Below are positions 1-9,075 of a stretch of DNA of 64,000 nucleotides, piece by piece (positions within the stretch are counted from its first letter, which is position 1; each line of letters starts with the position of its first letter). The stretch comes from Miniimonas arenae (GTDB lineage: Bacteria > Actinomycetota > Actinomycetes > Actinomycetales > Beutenbergiaceae): the NCBI RefSeq assembly GCF_006351005.1, contig NZ_VENP01000011.1, forward strand, positions 1 through 64,000, written 5' to 3'. Under the pieces are notes generated by a model. That model was given only the letters and a program-made list of their open reading frames with translations. It searched no databases and was not told the DNA's origin. Made by a program: the position numbers and the translations under genes.

Positions 1-2
1 GC

Positions 3-158
3 TACCACCACCACCTCATCCACACCGGCGACTGGACCATCACCACCCCACGACCCGGCGCCACACCCACCATCACCCCCGGCCCCACCCTCACCCCGAC
101 CCACCGCCACGCCTGGACACCCACCACCCACCAGCCCAACCACTACCACCGCTGCTGA
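3..158 (+). CDS. C-terminal fragment of HNH endonuclease-like (DUF222/HNH type) protein, cut by window start
   Basis: Only the last 51 codons are in the window, ending in TGA at 156-158. They begin YHHHLIHTGDW, which matches the end of the HNH nuclease module in actinobacterial DUF222/HNH proteins, where a Cys-rich knuckle is followed by HHHxxHxxxW. After it comes a Thr/Pro/His-rich tail ending NHYHRC. The coding strand is strikingly C-rich and G-poor (long runs of ACC, CCC and CAC codons), unlike the G/C-balanced genes that follow. Such proteins occur in many paralogous, often variable copies in Micrococcales, and their biological role is not established. The DUF222 part would lie upstream and cannot be seen. 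The call rests on a short motif. Confidence 0.6.
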   Translation, partial: YHHHLIHTGDWTITTPRPGATPTITPGPTLTPTHRHAWTPTTHQPNHYHRC

Positions 159-257
159 ACAGCGCCGACAGGGTGGGCCGCTAGTAGGGCCGTGCCGACG
201 ACTCGGCCGACGGACGCGTGGGATGTACGTCCCCGGGCGTCGCTCGCGCCACCGCCC

Positions 258-2831
258 CTATGGCCGCTCCGGCCAGGCGTGCTTCGGGTACCTCCCCCGC
301 AGATCCGCCCGCACCGCCGCGTACCCGCCGTCCCAGAAGCCCGCCAGGTCAGCCGTGATCGCCGCGGGCCGACCGGCGGGTGACAGCAGGTGCGCCACCA
401 CCGGAACCCGCCCCCCGGCCAGCCGCGGCGTCTCGTGCATCCCGAAGAAGTCCTGCACGCGCGACGCGATCACGGGCTGGTCCGCCCCGTACTCCACCCG
501 TACGAACCGCCCCGACGGCAGCGCGATCCGCTCGGGCGCGAGCTCGTCGAGCTGCGCGGCGTCCGGCCAGGGCAGCAGCCCGCGCAGCAGCGCGAGCACG
601 TCGACGCGCGCAAGGTCCGTCGTCCCGTCGGGAAGCCACTCCTGCACGCGTTCGGCGAGCGCGTCGTCCCCCACGTCGGGCCACGGCGGACCGAGCTCAC
701 GGTGCAGGAACGCCAGTCGCGCCCGCAGGCCTCTCGCAGCCTCGGTCCAGCGCAGCACGCCGACACCCGAGCGGCGCAGGGCCGCCCGCAGTGCCGCCGC
801 ACCCTCCGGTCCGACGCGGCTCAGCCGCACCGAGGACAGCGGGATCGCGCCCAGGCGGCGCACCCGTGAAGCCACCACGCGCGTGCCCTCGACCGCCACG
901 TCGACTTCCTCACGCACGAGCGCAGCGCCGGCGGCGAGCGCTGCGGCCTCGTCGATCGGAACCCCCGACCGAATCAGCGCGTCCCTCCCCCGCGAGCGAT
1001 CGGCGTCGGCGACGGCGAGCCACTCCTGGCCGACCAGCGCCGACCCCTCGCCCAGCACGGCGCCCGAGCCCGAGGCCATGAGATAGGCGGTCGATCCGGC
1101 CCGACGCCGCGCCAGCCGGTCGGGGTGCGCGAGCGCCACCACCTCGGCCACGACGGCGTCGCTCACCCTCGGCGTGTCGCGCGCCTGCGCGTCGCGCACC
1201 GCCGGCGTGGGCGCGGCCCCCGCGACGTCCGCCCCGCCGTCGGCGTCCTGCACGACGGCGAGCAACCGGTCGCGCGTCCGCGCCCACTCGGTCCCCGCTC
1301 CCCCGCCCCGCGCCGCCCGCCACGCGGCGCTCAGGTCGCCCCCAGGAGCGCGCAAGTCCTCCGCCAGCAGGGCTACCACCTCGGCCGCGGCGCGCGGACC
1401 GACGGACGCCGCGCCGTCGAGCAGCGCGCGGGCGAGCCGCGGATCCGTCGGCACCCCGGCGATCGCGCGACCCCGCGCGGTCACCACGCCGTCGCCGTCG
1501 AGCGCGCCCAGCCCGCGCAGCACCTCCTCGGCCGCCTCGAGCGCGGCGCGGGGTGGCGCGTCGGGCAGCCGGAGCCCGGCGACGCCGTCGCGCGACCAGC
1601 ACGCGGCCTCGAGCACGAACAAGGCGAGGTCCGCCGTCGCGACCTCGGGCTCCGCGAACGGCGCGAGCCGGGCGTGCTCGGCCTCGGACCAGCACCGGTA
1701 CACCGCCCCCGGGCCCTCACGCCCGGCGCGGCCCGCGCGCTGCTCGGCGCCGGCGCGGCTCACCATCACCGTGACCAGCCCGGCAAGCCCGCGCCGGTGG
1801 TCGGTGCGCGGCTGCCGTGCCAGTCCGGCATCGACCACCACGCGCACGCCGGGCACCGTGAGCGAGGACTCCGCGACGGCGGTGCTCACCACGACCCGTC
1901 GGCGCCCACCGGCCCGCAGCGCGCGGTCCTGCGCCGCGGCGGACAGGCGCCCGTGCAGCGGCAGCACCTCCGGCTCCTCGCTGCGACGCCCGTCGGCGGC
2001 GTCCTCGGCGCCGGCCCCGTCGGCGGCGGGCGCGCCGGCGAGACCCCCGAGGGGCGCACGCCGCAGCCCGGCCACGACGTCGTCCACCTCCCGCGCCCCC
2101 GGCACGAACACGAGTACATCACCCGCACGCTCGGCGACGGCGCGCCGCGCGACGGCGATCACGTGCTGCAGGTACTCGCGCCGCACGCCTCGCTCGTCGC
2201 TGCGCACGAGCGGCCGCTCGGGAGGGCACCACACCGTGTCGACCTCGTGCAGCGCCCCGTCCGCCACGACCACCGGCGCGTCCCACGCGGCGCCGAGCGC
2301 GGCGGCGTCCAGCGTCGCCGACATTACGACCACGCGGAGGTCCTCGCGCAGCGCCTCCCGCACGTCGGCGACCATCGCCAGCACGAGGTCGGACTCCAAC
2401 GACCGCTCGTGCACCTCGTCGAGCACCACGCCTGCGACGCCGGGCAGCGCCGGGTCGCGCTGCAGCCGGCGCAGCAGCACGCCGGTCGTGACGACCTCGA
2501 CCCGGGTGCGCGGGGACGTGCGCGACTCGCCCCGCACCGTGACGCCGACGTCGCCGCCGACCTCCTGGCCGAGCAGCGACGCAAGCCGGCGCGCGGCCGC
2601 CCGGGCCGCGATCCGCCGCGGCTGGGTGACCACGATTCGGCCGGCACCGGTACCGGCACCGGCACGCACGATGTCCGCGAGCAGCGGCGGGACGAGCGTG
2701 GTCTTGCCGCTCCCGGGCGGCGCCGTGAGCACCGCGACACCCGCGCGCTCGACGGCGGCACGCACCTCCGGCAGCGCGCCCCGCACCGGGAGGTCGCCGG
2801 GGTTCGCGAGCAGCCGCGCGATCGCATCCAT
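258..2831 (-). CDS. hrpB: ATP-dependent helicase HrpB (DEAH/DExH family)
   Basis: An 857-residue protein, close to the roughly 810-residue HrpB of enterobacteria. Motifs in order: Walker A APPGSGKTT (about 37-45), TQPRR (motif Ia), DEVH box (138-141, in LDEVHER), SAT motif III (about 170) and QRAGRAGR (motif VI). These define the HrpA/HrpB branch of superfamily 2 RNA helicases. The C-terminal half carries the HrpB-type extension ending in conserved GRYPKHAWPERP-like residues. The ATG at 2831 is chosen because everything upstream in frame is Arg-rich out-of-frame noise, and residues 1-30 match the usual HrpB N-terminus just before motif I. The cellular function of HrpB is poorly defined; it is usually dispensable. 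It faces the next gene divergently. Confidence 0.9.
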   Translation of the reverse strand: MDAIARLLANPGDLPVRGALPEVRAAVERAGVAVLTAPPGSGKTTLVPPLLADIVRAGAGTGAGRIVVTQPRRIAARAAARRLASLLGQEVGGDVGVTVRGESRTSPRTRVEVVTTGVLLRRLQRDPALPGVAGVVLDEVHERSLESDLVLAMVADVREALREDLRVVVMSATLDAAALGAAWDAPVVVADGALHEVDTVWCPPERPLVRSDERGVRREYLQHVIAVARRAVAERAGDVLVFVPGAREVDDVVAGLRRAPLGGLAGAPAADGAGAEDAADGRRSEEPEVLPLHGRLSAAAQDRALRAGGRRRVVVSTAVAESSLTVPGVRVVVDAGLARQPRTDHRRGLAGLVTVMVSRAGAEQRAGRAGREGPGAVYRCWSEAEHARLAPFAEPEVATADLALFVLEAACWSRDGVAGLRLPDAPPRAALEAAEEVLRGLGALDGDGVVTARGRAIAGVPTDPRLARALLDGAASVGPRAAAEVVALLAEDLRAPGGDLSAAWRAARGGGAGTEWARTRDRLLAVVQDADGGADVAGAAPTPAVRDAQARDTPRVSDAVVAEVVALAHPDRLARRRAGSTAYLMASGSGAVLGEGSALVGQEWLAVADADRSRGRDALIRSGVPIDEAAALAAGAALVREEVDVAVEGTRVVASRVRRLGAIPLSSVRLSRVGPEGAAALRAALRRSGVGVLRWTEAARGLRARLAFLHRELGPPWPDVGDDALAERVQEWLPDGTTDLARVDVLALLRGLLPWPDAAQLDELAPERIALPSGRFVRVEYGADQPVIASRVQDFFGMHETPRLAGGRVPVVAHLLSPAGRPAAITADLAGFWDGGYAAVRADLRGRYPKHAWPERP

Positions 2832-3055
2832 CGCGACCAGTCTGCCGGGCCCAGCGCCACGCCCGACGGCGAGGCACGCGCCGCGACGCCCTGTCCGGGC
2901 CGCCAGCGCCACCGCCTCGCTCCCACGACCGCGAGCCCGCCGGTCCCGCCCCTGTGGCCGTCGCCACGGTCCCGGACTCGCTGCGCAGCCCGCCCGTAGA
3001 CTTGACCGACTCGACTCTCTCCGCAGGTTCGCGCCTGCCCGGCCCAGGCAGGCGT

Positions 3056-4618
3056 ATGACCACCCTCGAGGACCTCTCCAGCAGATCGGACGCGTTCGAC
3101 GCCGACGCCGACGCAGACCTCCCCGGCGCCGACGCAGACCTCCCCGGCGCCGGCGCCGACGCCGACGCACCAGCGGGCGTCGACCCCGCCGACATGGCGG
3201 TCTTCGTCCGCGTGGCGCGCCAGGTGGCGCACCTGCCCTCGGACCACCCCGACCAGATCGAGGCCCGCCGCGCGACGGCGGGTCTGTACAAGCTGGCCAA
3301 GAAGGTCCGCCGCGACGAGCGCCGTCGCGACCTGCAGGACCACGACCGCGCCGTAATCCACTCCACCGCCACCGGCAGCCCCGGCCGGATCGACGACGAG
3401 ACGGCCGGCCTTCTGCCGAGCTCGGCCACCACGCCCGACCGGGTGGCGGGCACGCTGCGCAAGCCGCAGCCGTGCTACGTGTGCAAGGAGCTCTTCACGC
3501 AGGTCGACTGGTTCTACCACCAGCTCTGCCCCGCGTGCGCGGCCCTCAACCACGCCAAGCGCGACGCCCGCACCGACCTCACGGGGCGGCGCGCCCTGCT
3601 GACCGGCGGGCGGGCGAAGATCGGCATGTACATCGCGCTGCGTCTCCTGCGCGACGGCGCCGACCTCACCATCACGACGCGCTTCCCGCGCGACGCCGCC
3701 CGCCGGTTCGCCGCGATGCCGGACGCGCACGAGTGGCTGGACCGGCTCGACGTCGTGGGCATCGACCTGCGCGACCCCGCCCAGGTGGTCGCGCTCGCCG
3801 ACCACGTCGCGGCCCGCGGTCCGCTCGACATCCTCGTCAACAACGCCGCCCAGACCGTCCGGCGCACGCCCGGCGCCTACTCGGCCCTGGCCGAGGCGGA
3901 GAACCTGCACCTGCCGGACGACCCGGACGTCCCCACGATCACCTTCGGGCGCACCAGCGCCGCGCACCCCGCGATGCTCGCGGGCTCCGTGACGGACCTG
4001 CCGAGCAACCCCGTCGGCGCCGACCTCGCGAGCCTCGGCCCCGCCCGGGCCGCCCTCGACGCCGCGAGCGCCTCCCTCGAGCGCCACCTCGCGGGCACCG
4101 CGATCGACGCCGGCGGCCTCCTGCCGGACGAGGTGGACCACAACTCCTGGGTCGCGACCGTCGAACAGGTCGACCCGATGGAGCTGCTCGAGGTGCAGCT
4201 GTGCAACTCCACGGCGCCGTTCATCCTCCTCTCGCGCCTGCGGGCGAGCATGTCGGCGACCGCGACCGGCCGCGCCTACGTGGTCAACGTCTCCGCCATG
4301 GAGGGCGTCTTCGCGCGCGGCTACAAGGGCCCCGGGCACCCGCACACGAACATGGCCAAGGCCGCCGTGAACATGCTCACCCGCACCAGCGCGACCGAGC
4401 TCGCCGAGCACGGCATCTACATGACGAGCGTGGACACCGGCTGGATCACGGACGAGCGCCCGCACACCACGAAGGTGCGTCTCGCGCAGGAGGGCTTCCA
4501 CGCGCCGCTCGACCTCGTCGACGGCGCCGCCCGGGTGTACGACCCCATCGTGCGCGGCGAGGCCGGGGAGCTGCTGCACGGCTGCTTCCTCAAGGACTAC
4601 GCGCGCGCGCCGTGGTGA
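3056..4618 (+). CDS. SDR-fold protein with N-terminal zinc-ribbon-like extension, catalytic Tyr replaced
   Basis: A 520-residue protein. The N-terminal ~180 residues hold an Asp/Ala/Pro-rich stretch made by a 21-bp duplication, a charged helical part, and a CX2C-X14-CX2C knuckle (C140/C143, C158/C161) that may bind zinc. From about residue 183 there is a short-chain dehydrogenase fold: TGGRAKIG (TGxxxxIG nucleotide loop) and LVNNAAQT (NNAG equivalent). The Lys of the YxxxK motif is K435 in HTNMAKAA, but the position four residues earlier is Thr431, not Tyr. A large insertion lies between the NNAA and active-site parts. I recall similar HTNMAKAA sequences in long SDR homologues, so the change may be a family trait rather than a mutation. 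The substrate is unknown. The stop overlaps the GTG of the next gene, implying co-translation. Confidence 0.8.
   Translation: MTTLEDLSSRSDAFDADADADLPGADADLPGAGADADAPAGVDPADMAVFVRVARQVAHLPSDHPDQIEARRATAGLYKLAKKVRRDERRRDLQDHDRAVIHSTATGSPGRIDDETAGLLPSSATTPDRVAGTLRKPQPCYVCKELFTQVDWFYHQLCPACAALNHAKRDARTDLTGRRALLTGGRAKIGMYIALRLLRDGADLTITTRFPRDAARRFAAMPDAHEWLDRLDVVGIDLRDPAQVVALADHVAARGPLDILVNNAAQTVRRTPGAYSALAEAENLHLPDDPDVPTITFGRTSAAHPAMLAGSVTDLPSNPVGADLASLGPARAALDAASASLERHLAGTAIDAGGLLPDEVDHNSWVATVEQVDPMELLEVQLCNSTAPFILLSRLRASMSATATGRAYVVNVSAMEGVFARGYKGPGHPHTNMAKAAVNMLTRTSATELAEHGIYMTSVDTGWITDERPHTTKVRLAQEGFHAPLDLVDGAARVYDPIVRGEAGELLHGCFLKDYARAPW
3110..3151 (+). repeat. 21-bp perfect tandem duplication inside the SDR gene
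   Basis: Two adjacent perfect copies of a 21-bp unit (3110-3130, 3131-3151), in frame, encode the repeated DADLPGA peptide in the disordered N-terminal region of the SDR-like protein. It is probably a slippage product and length-variable between strains. Confidence 0.85.
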
Positions 4619-6468
4619 GGACCGTTCACGCGGTGAGCGCCGCGGGAGTGCTGGCGTCGCTCCGGGCGGCGCGTGCCCTGGCGACGGACCGGGCGGCCAC
4701 GGCCACGGCGGCGGACGCGGCGCGAGCAGCAGCAGCGGTGACGCCGGCCGCGGCGAGCGCCCGCCTGGCCGTCGGCCCGCTCGGCCGCTTCTGGCGCAGC
4801 CTCTCCCCCGCGGGCCTCGCCGTCGGCGCCGCGGCCTACGCGGCCGGCACCCGACCGACCCTCGCGCCGCGCGGAGCCGTCGCCCAGGGCGTGGCCGCCG
4901 GGCTGTCACTCGCCGTCGGGTACGCGCTCGGCGCGCGCGGTGAGCGCCTCGTGCACTGGGCGCGCCGCGGCGCGCACCGCGCGGACGACGCGGCGGGCCA
5001 CCCGTGGTCCGACGCCCAGCCCGTCGCACGCGCGGTCGCCGGCGCGAGCCTCGCCGCGACCGCCGTCGTCACGCTCTGGACCGGGGCCCAGGGGCAGCGT
5101 CGCCTCCAGCGGCTGTGGGGCCTGCCCGCGACCGCGCAACCGGATCCGCGCACCCTCGCCGTCGCCGCCGGCGCGATCGTCCTGCCCGTCATCGCGCAGC
5201 GGCGCATCCGGCGCCGTGTGCACGCGCTGCGCAGCCTGCTCGGGCGCTGGCTGCCCGAGCCCGTCGCGGGCGTGGCGGGCGACGCCCTCTACACCGTCGG
5301 CTCGATCCTCCTCCTGCGCGCGGGGTTCGCCGAGATCCTCGGCCGCTACGTCACCGGCCGCTTCGCGATCCGCAGCGGCACCATCTCCCACGAGTACGAG
5401 CGCCCGACGGCGAGCACCCGGTCCGGTTCGCCGGCCTCCTTCGAGCCGTGGTCGGGTCTCGGCGCGGAGGGCCGTCGGTTCGTCGGCTCCGGTCCCTCCG
5501 TCGAGGAGATCGCCGAGCTCACCGGCCGCCCCGCGGTCGAGCCGATCCGGGTCTACGTGGGCGTCACGACGCACGGGAAGCTCGTGGACCCGCCCGACCT
5601 GGACGCGATGGCCGCACGCCTCGTCGCCGAGCTGGACCGGACCCGTGCCTGGGAGCGGGACGTGCTCGTCCTGGTCACCCCGACCGGGTCGGGCTGGGTG
5701 GACGGTCCGGCCGTGGCGGCCGTGGAGTACCTGCACGGCGGCCGCACCGCGGTCGCCGCCCTGCAGTACTCGGTGAACCCCAGCTGGGTCCAGCTGGCCC
5801 TCGAGCTGGACCTGCCGGCCCGCGCCGGCCGCGCGCTCTTCGAGGCCGTGCACGCGCGCTGGCGGCAGCTGCCGCCGGACTCCCGGCCCCTGCTGGTGCC
5901 CTTCGGGCTGTCGCTCGGCGCCTACGGCTCGCAGGCCGCGTTCGGCTCGCTGGAGGACGTCCTGAGCCGGGCGGGTGGCGCGGTGTGGGCGGGCTCGCCC
6001 CGGTTCACGCCGCTCGTGACCGAGCTCACAGCGCGGCGGGATGCCGGCTCCACCCAGATCCACCCCGTCCTGGACGGCGGTCGGCACGTGCGCTTCGCGA
6101 CCCGCAACGGCGGACCCCAGCACCTCGACGCCCTCGGCTCGGCCGGCTCGCCTCGCGTGGTCTACGTCCAGCACCCGAGCGACGGCGTCGCGCGCTGGTG
6201 GTGGCCCGAGCTCTGGCGTCCCGACGACTGGCTGCGCGAGCCCGTCGGCCAGGACGTGCTGCCACGCCTGCAGTGGTGGCCGGTGATCACCGGTGTCCAG
6301 CTCTTCCTCGACATGATGGTCTCCGACTCCGACGGGATCCCCGCGGGCTACGGGCACCACTACTGCGGCGCCTACGTCGACGCCTGGCGCTGGGTGACTC
6401 AGCCCGACGGGTGGGACGAGTCGCGTCTCGCGGCCCTGCGTGCGCGCCTGGCCGACGTGCCGCGCTGA
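4615..6468 (+). CDS. Integral membrane alpha/beta-hydrolase (Abhydrolase_9 type)
   Basis: About 617 residues. The N-terminal ~240 residues are Ala/Leu/Val-rich with several probable membrane segments (for example around LAVGAAAYAAG, GLSLAVGYALG, ASLAATAVVTLW and TLAVAAGAIVLPVIA). The C-terminal half is a soluble hydrolase domain with a nucleophile elbow GLSLGAYGS (Ser about 433). The layout matches the actinobacterial two-part family with a membrane N-domain and an alpha/beta-hydrolase C-domain (PF15420/PF10081). The substrate is unknown; a lipid or cell-envelope ester is plausible from topology only. The start is uncertain: GTG at 4615 gives a GTGA overlap with the preceding stop, and GTGs at 4612 and 4633 are alternatives. 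The first copy of the downstream 61-bp-type repeat begins on this gene's stop codon. Confidence 0.8.
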   Translation: MRTVHAVSAAGVLASLRAARALATDRAATATAADAARAAAAVTPAAASARLAVGPLGRFWRSLSPAGLAVGAAAYAAGTRPTLAPRGAVAQGVAAGLSLAVGYALGARGERLVHWARRGAHRADDAAGHPWSDAQPVARAVAGASLAATAVVTLWTGAQGQRRLQRLWGLPATAQPDPRTLAVAAGAIVLPVIAQRRIRRRVHALRSLLGRWLPEPVAGVAGDALYTVGSILLLRAGFAEILGRYVTGRFAIRSGTISHEYERPTASTRSGSPASFEPWSGLGAEGRRFVGSGPSVEEIAELTGRPAVEPIRVYVGVTTHGKLVDPPDLDAMAARLVAELDRTRAWERDVLVLVTPTGSGWVDGPAVAAVEYLHGGRTAVAALQYSVNPSWVQLALELDLPARAGRALFEAVHARWRQLPPDSRPLLVPFGLSLGAYGSQAAFGSLEDVLSRAGGAVWAGSPRFTPLVTELTARRDAGSTQIHPVLDGGRHVRFATRNGGPQHLDALGSAGSPRVVYVQHPSDGVARWWWPELWRPDDWLREPVGQDVLPRLQWWPVITGVQLFLDMMVSDSDGIPAGYGHHYCGAYVDAWRWVTQPDGWDESRLAALRARLADVPR

Positions 6469-6655
6469 CGAGGCCGACCGCGCACGGTGCGCTCCGCCGT
6501 CCGGCCCTGACGAGGCGGACCGCGCGAGGTGCGCTCCGCCGTCGGCACCCGTCGCCGCGCCGGCGCGCTGACGAGGCCGACCGCGCGAGGTGCGCTCCGC
6601 CGTCGGGCCCCGTCGCCGCGCCGGCGCGCTGACGAGGCCGAACGCGCTCGGCGCC
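6465..6655 (+). repeat. Tandem repeat block (period 61 bp) containing TGA stop motifs
   Basis: Four related units begin CTGACGAGGC at 6465, 6507, 6568 and 6629. The last three are spaced exactly 61 bp apart, the first two 42 bp, and the last is truncated. The shared core is CTGACGAGGCCGACCGCGC followed by AGGTGCGCTCCGCCGTC. The first unit overlaps the end of the hydrolase gene and supplies its TGA, so the duplicated segment includes a stop codon and downstream sequence. The units are rich in CG/GC palindromes and could fold as serial hairpins between the hydrolase and glgX. Confidence 0.8.
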
Positions 6656-6723
6656 CCCGCTGAGCGCAACGCTCTCCCCGACCGCGTCACAGGGATGTCA
6701 CGCGTCCATGACATGCTTCCGCA

Positions 6724-9075
6724 ATGCGTATCTGGCCTGGACACCCCTACCCGCTCGGCGCGACCTACGACGGGACGGGGACGAACTTCGCCCTCTTCTC
6801 CTCGGTCGCCGAGCGGGTCGAGCTCTGCCTGATCGACGACGCGGGGAACGAGGAGCGCATCGAGGTGCGCGAGGTCGACGCGTACGTGTGGCACGTCTAC
6901 CTGCCCGCCGTGCAGCCCGGGCAGCGCTACGGCTACCGCGTGCACGGTCCCTACGAGCCCGAGCGCGGCCTGTGGTGCAACCCCGCGAAGTTCCTCCTCG
7001 ACCCGTACGCCAAGGCGTTCGACGGCACGATCGACGGCGACCCCGCGCTCCTGTCCTACCCCGCCGGCGGCGCGCCCGAGCCGGGGCAGGCGCCCAACGA
7101 CCTGGACTCCCTCGGTCACACCATGACCTCCGTGGTGCACAACCCCTTCTTCGACTGGGGCCACGACCACCCGCCGGCGCACGAGTACCACCGCAGCGTC
7201 ATCTACGAGGCCCACGTCAAGGGCATGACGATGCTGCACCCCGACGTCGCGGAGGACCTGCGCGGCACGTACGCGGGGATGTCGCACCCCGCGGTCATCG
7301 AGCACCTCAAGACCCTCGGCGTCACCGCGATCGAGCTCATGCCGGTGCACCAGTTCGTCAACGACTCCACGCTCCAGGGCAAGGGCCTGTCGAACTACTG
7401 GGGCTACAACACGATCGGCTTCTTCGCACCGCAGAACACCTACAGCGCCACCGGCAGCCGCGGCCAGCAGGTGCAGGAGTTCAAGGGGATGGTCAAGGCG
7501 CTGCACGAGGCGGACATCGAGGTGATCCTCGACGTCGTGTACAACCACACGGCGGAGGGCAACCACCTGGGCCCGACCCTGTCCTTCCGCGGCATCGACA
7601 ACCCCGCGTACTACCGGCTCGTCGACGACGAGCCCATCCACTACTTCGACACCACCGGCACGGGCAACTCGCTCATGATGCGGTCCCCGCACGTGCTGCA
7701 GCTGATCATGGACTCGCTGCGCTACTGGGTCACCGAGATGCACGTGGACGGCTTCCGCTTCGACCTGGCGGCCACCCTCGCCCGCGAGCTGCACGAGGTG
7801 GACCGCCTGTCGGCGTTCTTCGACCTCGTCCACCAGGACCCGGTCGTCTCCCAGGTCAAGCTGATCGCCGAGCCCTGGGACCTCGGCGAGGGCGGCTACC
7901 AGGTCGGCGGGTTCCCGCCCCTGTGGACCGAGTGGAACGGCGCCTTCCGCGACACCGTGCGCGACTTCTGGCGCGCCGAGCCGCACACGATGTCGGAGTT
8001 CGCGAGCCGGTTCGCCGGGTCCTCCGACCTCTACGAGCACACCGGCCGCAAGCCGATCGCGTCGGTCAACTTCATCACGGCGCACGACGGCTTCACGCTC
8101 AACGACCTCGTCTCCTACAACGAGAAGCACAACGAGGCCAACGGCGAGGACAGCCGGGACGGGGAGTCGCACAACCGGTCCTGGAACTCCGGTGCCGAGG
8201 GACCCACGGACGACCCGGAGATCCTCGAGCTGCGCGCGCGGCGGGCCCGCAGCCTGTTCGCCACGCTGCTGCTGTCGCAGGGCGTGCCGATGATCGCGCA
8301 CGGTGACGAGCTGCGGCGCAGCCAGGGCGGCAACAACAACGTCTACTGCCAGGACAACGAGATCTCCTGGATGAGCTGGGAGCTGGACGAGCCCCAGACC
8401 ACGATGCTCGAGTTCGCGCGCAAGGTCATCGCGCTGCGCGCCAAGCACCCGGTGTTCCGCCGCCGGCGGTTCTTCGAGGGCACCTACACCGAGTCCGACG
8501 GCGACCGGATCCAGGACATCGCGTGGCTCACTCCCGCGGCGGAGCCGATGACGGGCGAGGAGTGGAACACCTGGTACGCCAAGGCGCTCATGGTGTTCCT
8601 CAACGGCGACGCGATCAACGAGCCCGACGAGTGGGGCGAGCCGATCGTCGACGACTCCTTCCTCGTGCTCTTCAACGCCGACCCGGCGCCCATCACGTTC
8701 ACCCTGCCGCCCGCCTCCTACGGTCAGGCCTGGCAGGGCGTGCTCGACTCCGACCACTCCTTCGAGGACTGGCAGGTGTTCGCGGCAGGCACGAGCGTCG
8801 AGGTCGCCGGCAGCTCGATCGTCGTGTTCTCCCGTCCGAGCGTCAGCGTGACGCCGCGGCCCACCACGAGCGTGTCGACGGGCACGACGGCGCAGCTCGC
8901 CCGGGCGGCGGAGGCCGCGCCCACGGCGTCGGTCTCCACCGCGCCCACCGACCCGGCGACGGCGGCCGCGGCGGCCGACGAGACGGGGACCAGCGGCGGG
9001 GCGACGCCACCCAACCCGCCCACGCCGAAGCGACGCGCGCCGCGCAAGCCGCGCGCCAAGAAGAACGACGCATGA
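6724..9075 (+). CDS. glgX: Glycogen debranching enzyme GlgX/TreX (GH13)
   Basis: A 783-residue isoamylase-type GH13 enzyme. An N-terminal CBM48-like domain (from WPGHPYPLGATYDG) precedes the (beta/alpha)8 barrel. Visible GH13 residues: nucleophile Asp347 in FRFDLA, acid/base Glu383 in IAEPWDLG, and Asp455 in TAHDGFTLND; YNHTAEG is conserved region I. It would hydrolyse alpha-1,6 branches of glycogen or limit dextrins, supplying linear maltodextrins to TreY/TreZ next door. The tail after about residue 700 is unusual: ~80 residues of Ala/Thr/Pro-rich sequence ending in a Lys/Arg cluster (PKRRAPRKPRAKK), absent from typical GlgX. The ATG at 6724 lies 6 nt after a CATGCT -10-like box, so the mRNA may be leaderless. 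The stop overlaps the treY ATG (ATGA). Confidence 0.95.
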   Translation: MRIWPGHPYPLGATYDGTGTNFALFSSVAERVELCLIDDAGNEERIEVREVDAYVWHVYLPAVQPGQRYGYRVHGPYEPERGLWCNPAKFLLDPYAKAFDGTIDGDPALLSYPAGGAPEPGQAPNDLDSLGHTMTSVVHNPFFDWGHDHPPAHEYHRSVIYEAHVKGMTMLHPDVAEDLRGTYAGMSHPAVIEHLKTLGVTAIELMPVHQFVNDSTLQGKGLSNYWGYNTIGFFAPQNTYSATGSRGQQVQEFKGMVKALHEADIEVILDVVYNHTAEGNHLGPTLSFRGIDNPAYYRLVDDEPIHYFDTTGTGNSLMMRSPHVLQLIMDSLRYWVTEMHVDGFRFDLAATLARELHEVDRLSAFFDLVHQDPVVSQVKLIAEPWDLGEGGYQVGGFPPLWTEWNGAFRDTVRDFWRAEPHTMSEFASRFAGSSDLYEHTGRKPIASVNFITAHDGFTLNDLVSYNEKHNEANGEDSRDGESHNRSWNSGAEGPTDDPEILELRARRARSLFATLLLSQGVPMIAHGDELRRSQGGNNNVYCQDNEISWMSWELDEPQTTMLEFARKVIALRAKHPVFRRRRFFEGTYTESDGDRIQDIAWLTPAAEPMTGEEWNTWYAKALMVFLNGDAINEPDEWGEPIVDDSFLVLFNADPAPITFTLPPASYGQAWQGVLDSDHSFEDWQVFAAGTSVEVAGSSIVVFSRPSVSVTPRPTTSVSTGTTAQLARAAEAAPTASVSTAPTDPATAAAAADETGTSGGATPPNPPTPKRRAPRKPRAKKNDA

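Noticed and set aside
1-158. Insertion sequence or transposase end at the window start
   Set aside because: The translated fragment fits an HNH nuclease tail better, and no terminal inverted repeat or target duplication is visible.
2832-3170. N-terminal extension of hrpB
   Set aside because: It encodes poly-Arg and Gly/Arg sequence from the antisense of the SDR N-terminal repeat. The ATG at 2831 matches the usual HrpB length.
1174-4614. Upstream in-frame extension of the membrane hydrolase gene antisense to hrpB
   Set aside because: It is Arg/Ser/Ala/Pro-rich without any domain, overlaps hrpB and the SDR gene completely, and has no start signal; the frame is open only because of base composition.
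4906-8757. A 1283-codon open frame antisense to the hydrolase and glgX genes
   Set aside because: Its composition (Arg/Gly/Val/His-rich, no motif) is the mirror of GC-rich third positions on the coding strand. Several similar long antisense frames occur throughout the window.
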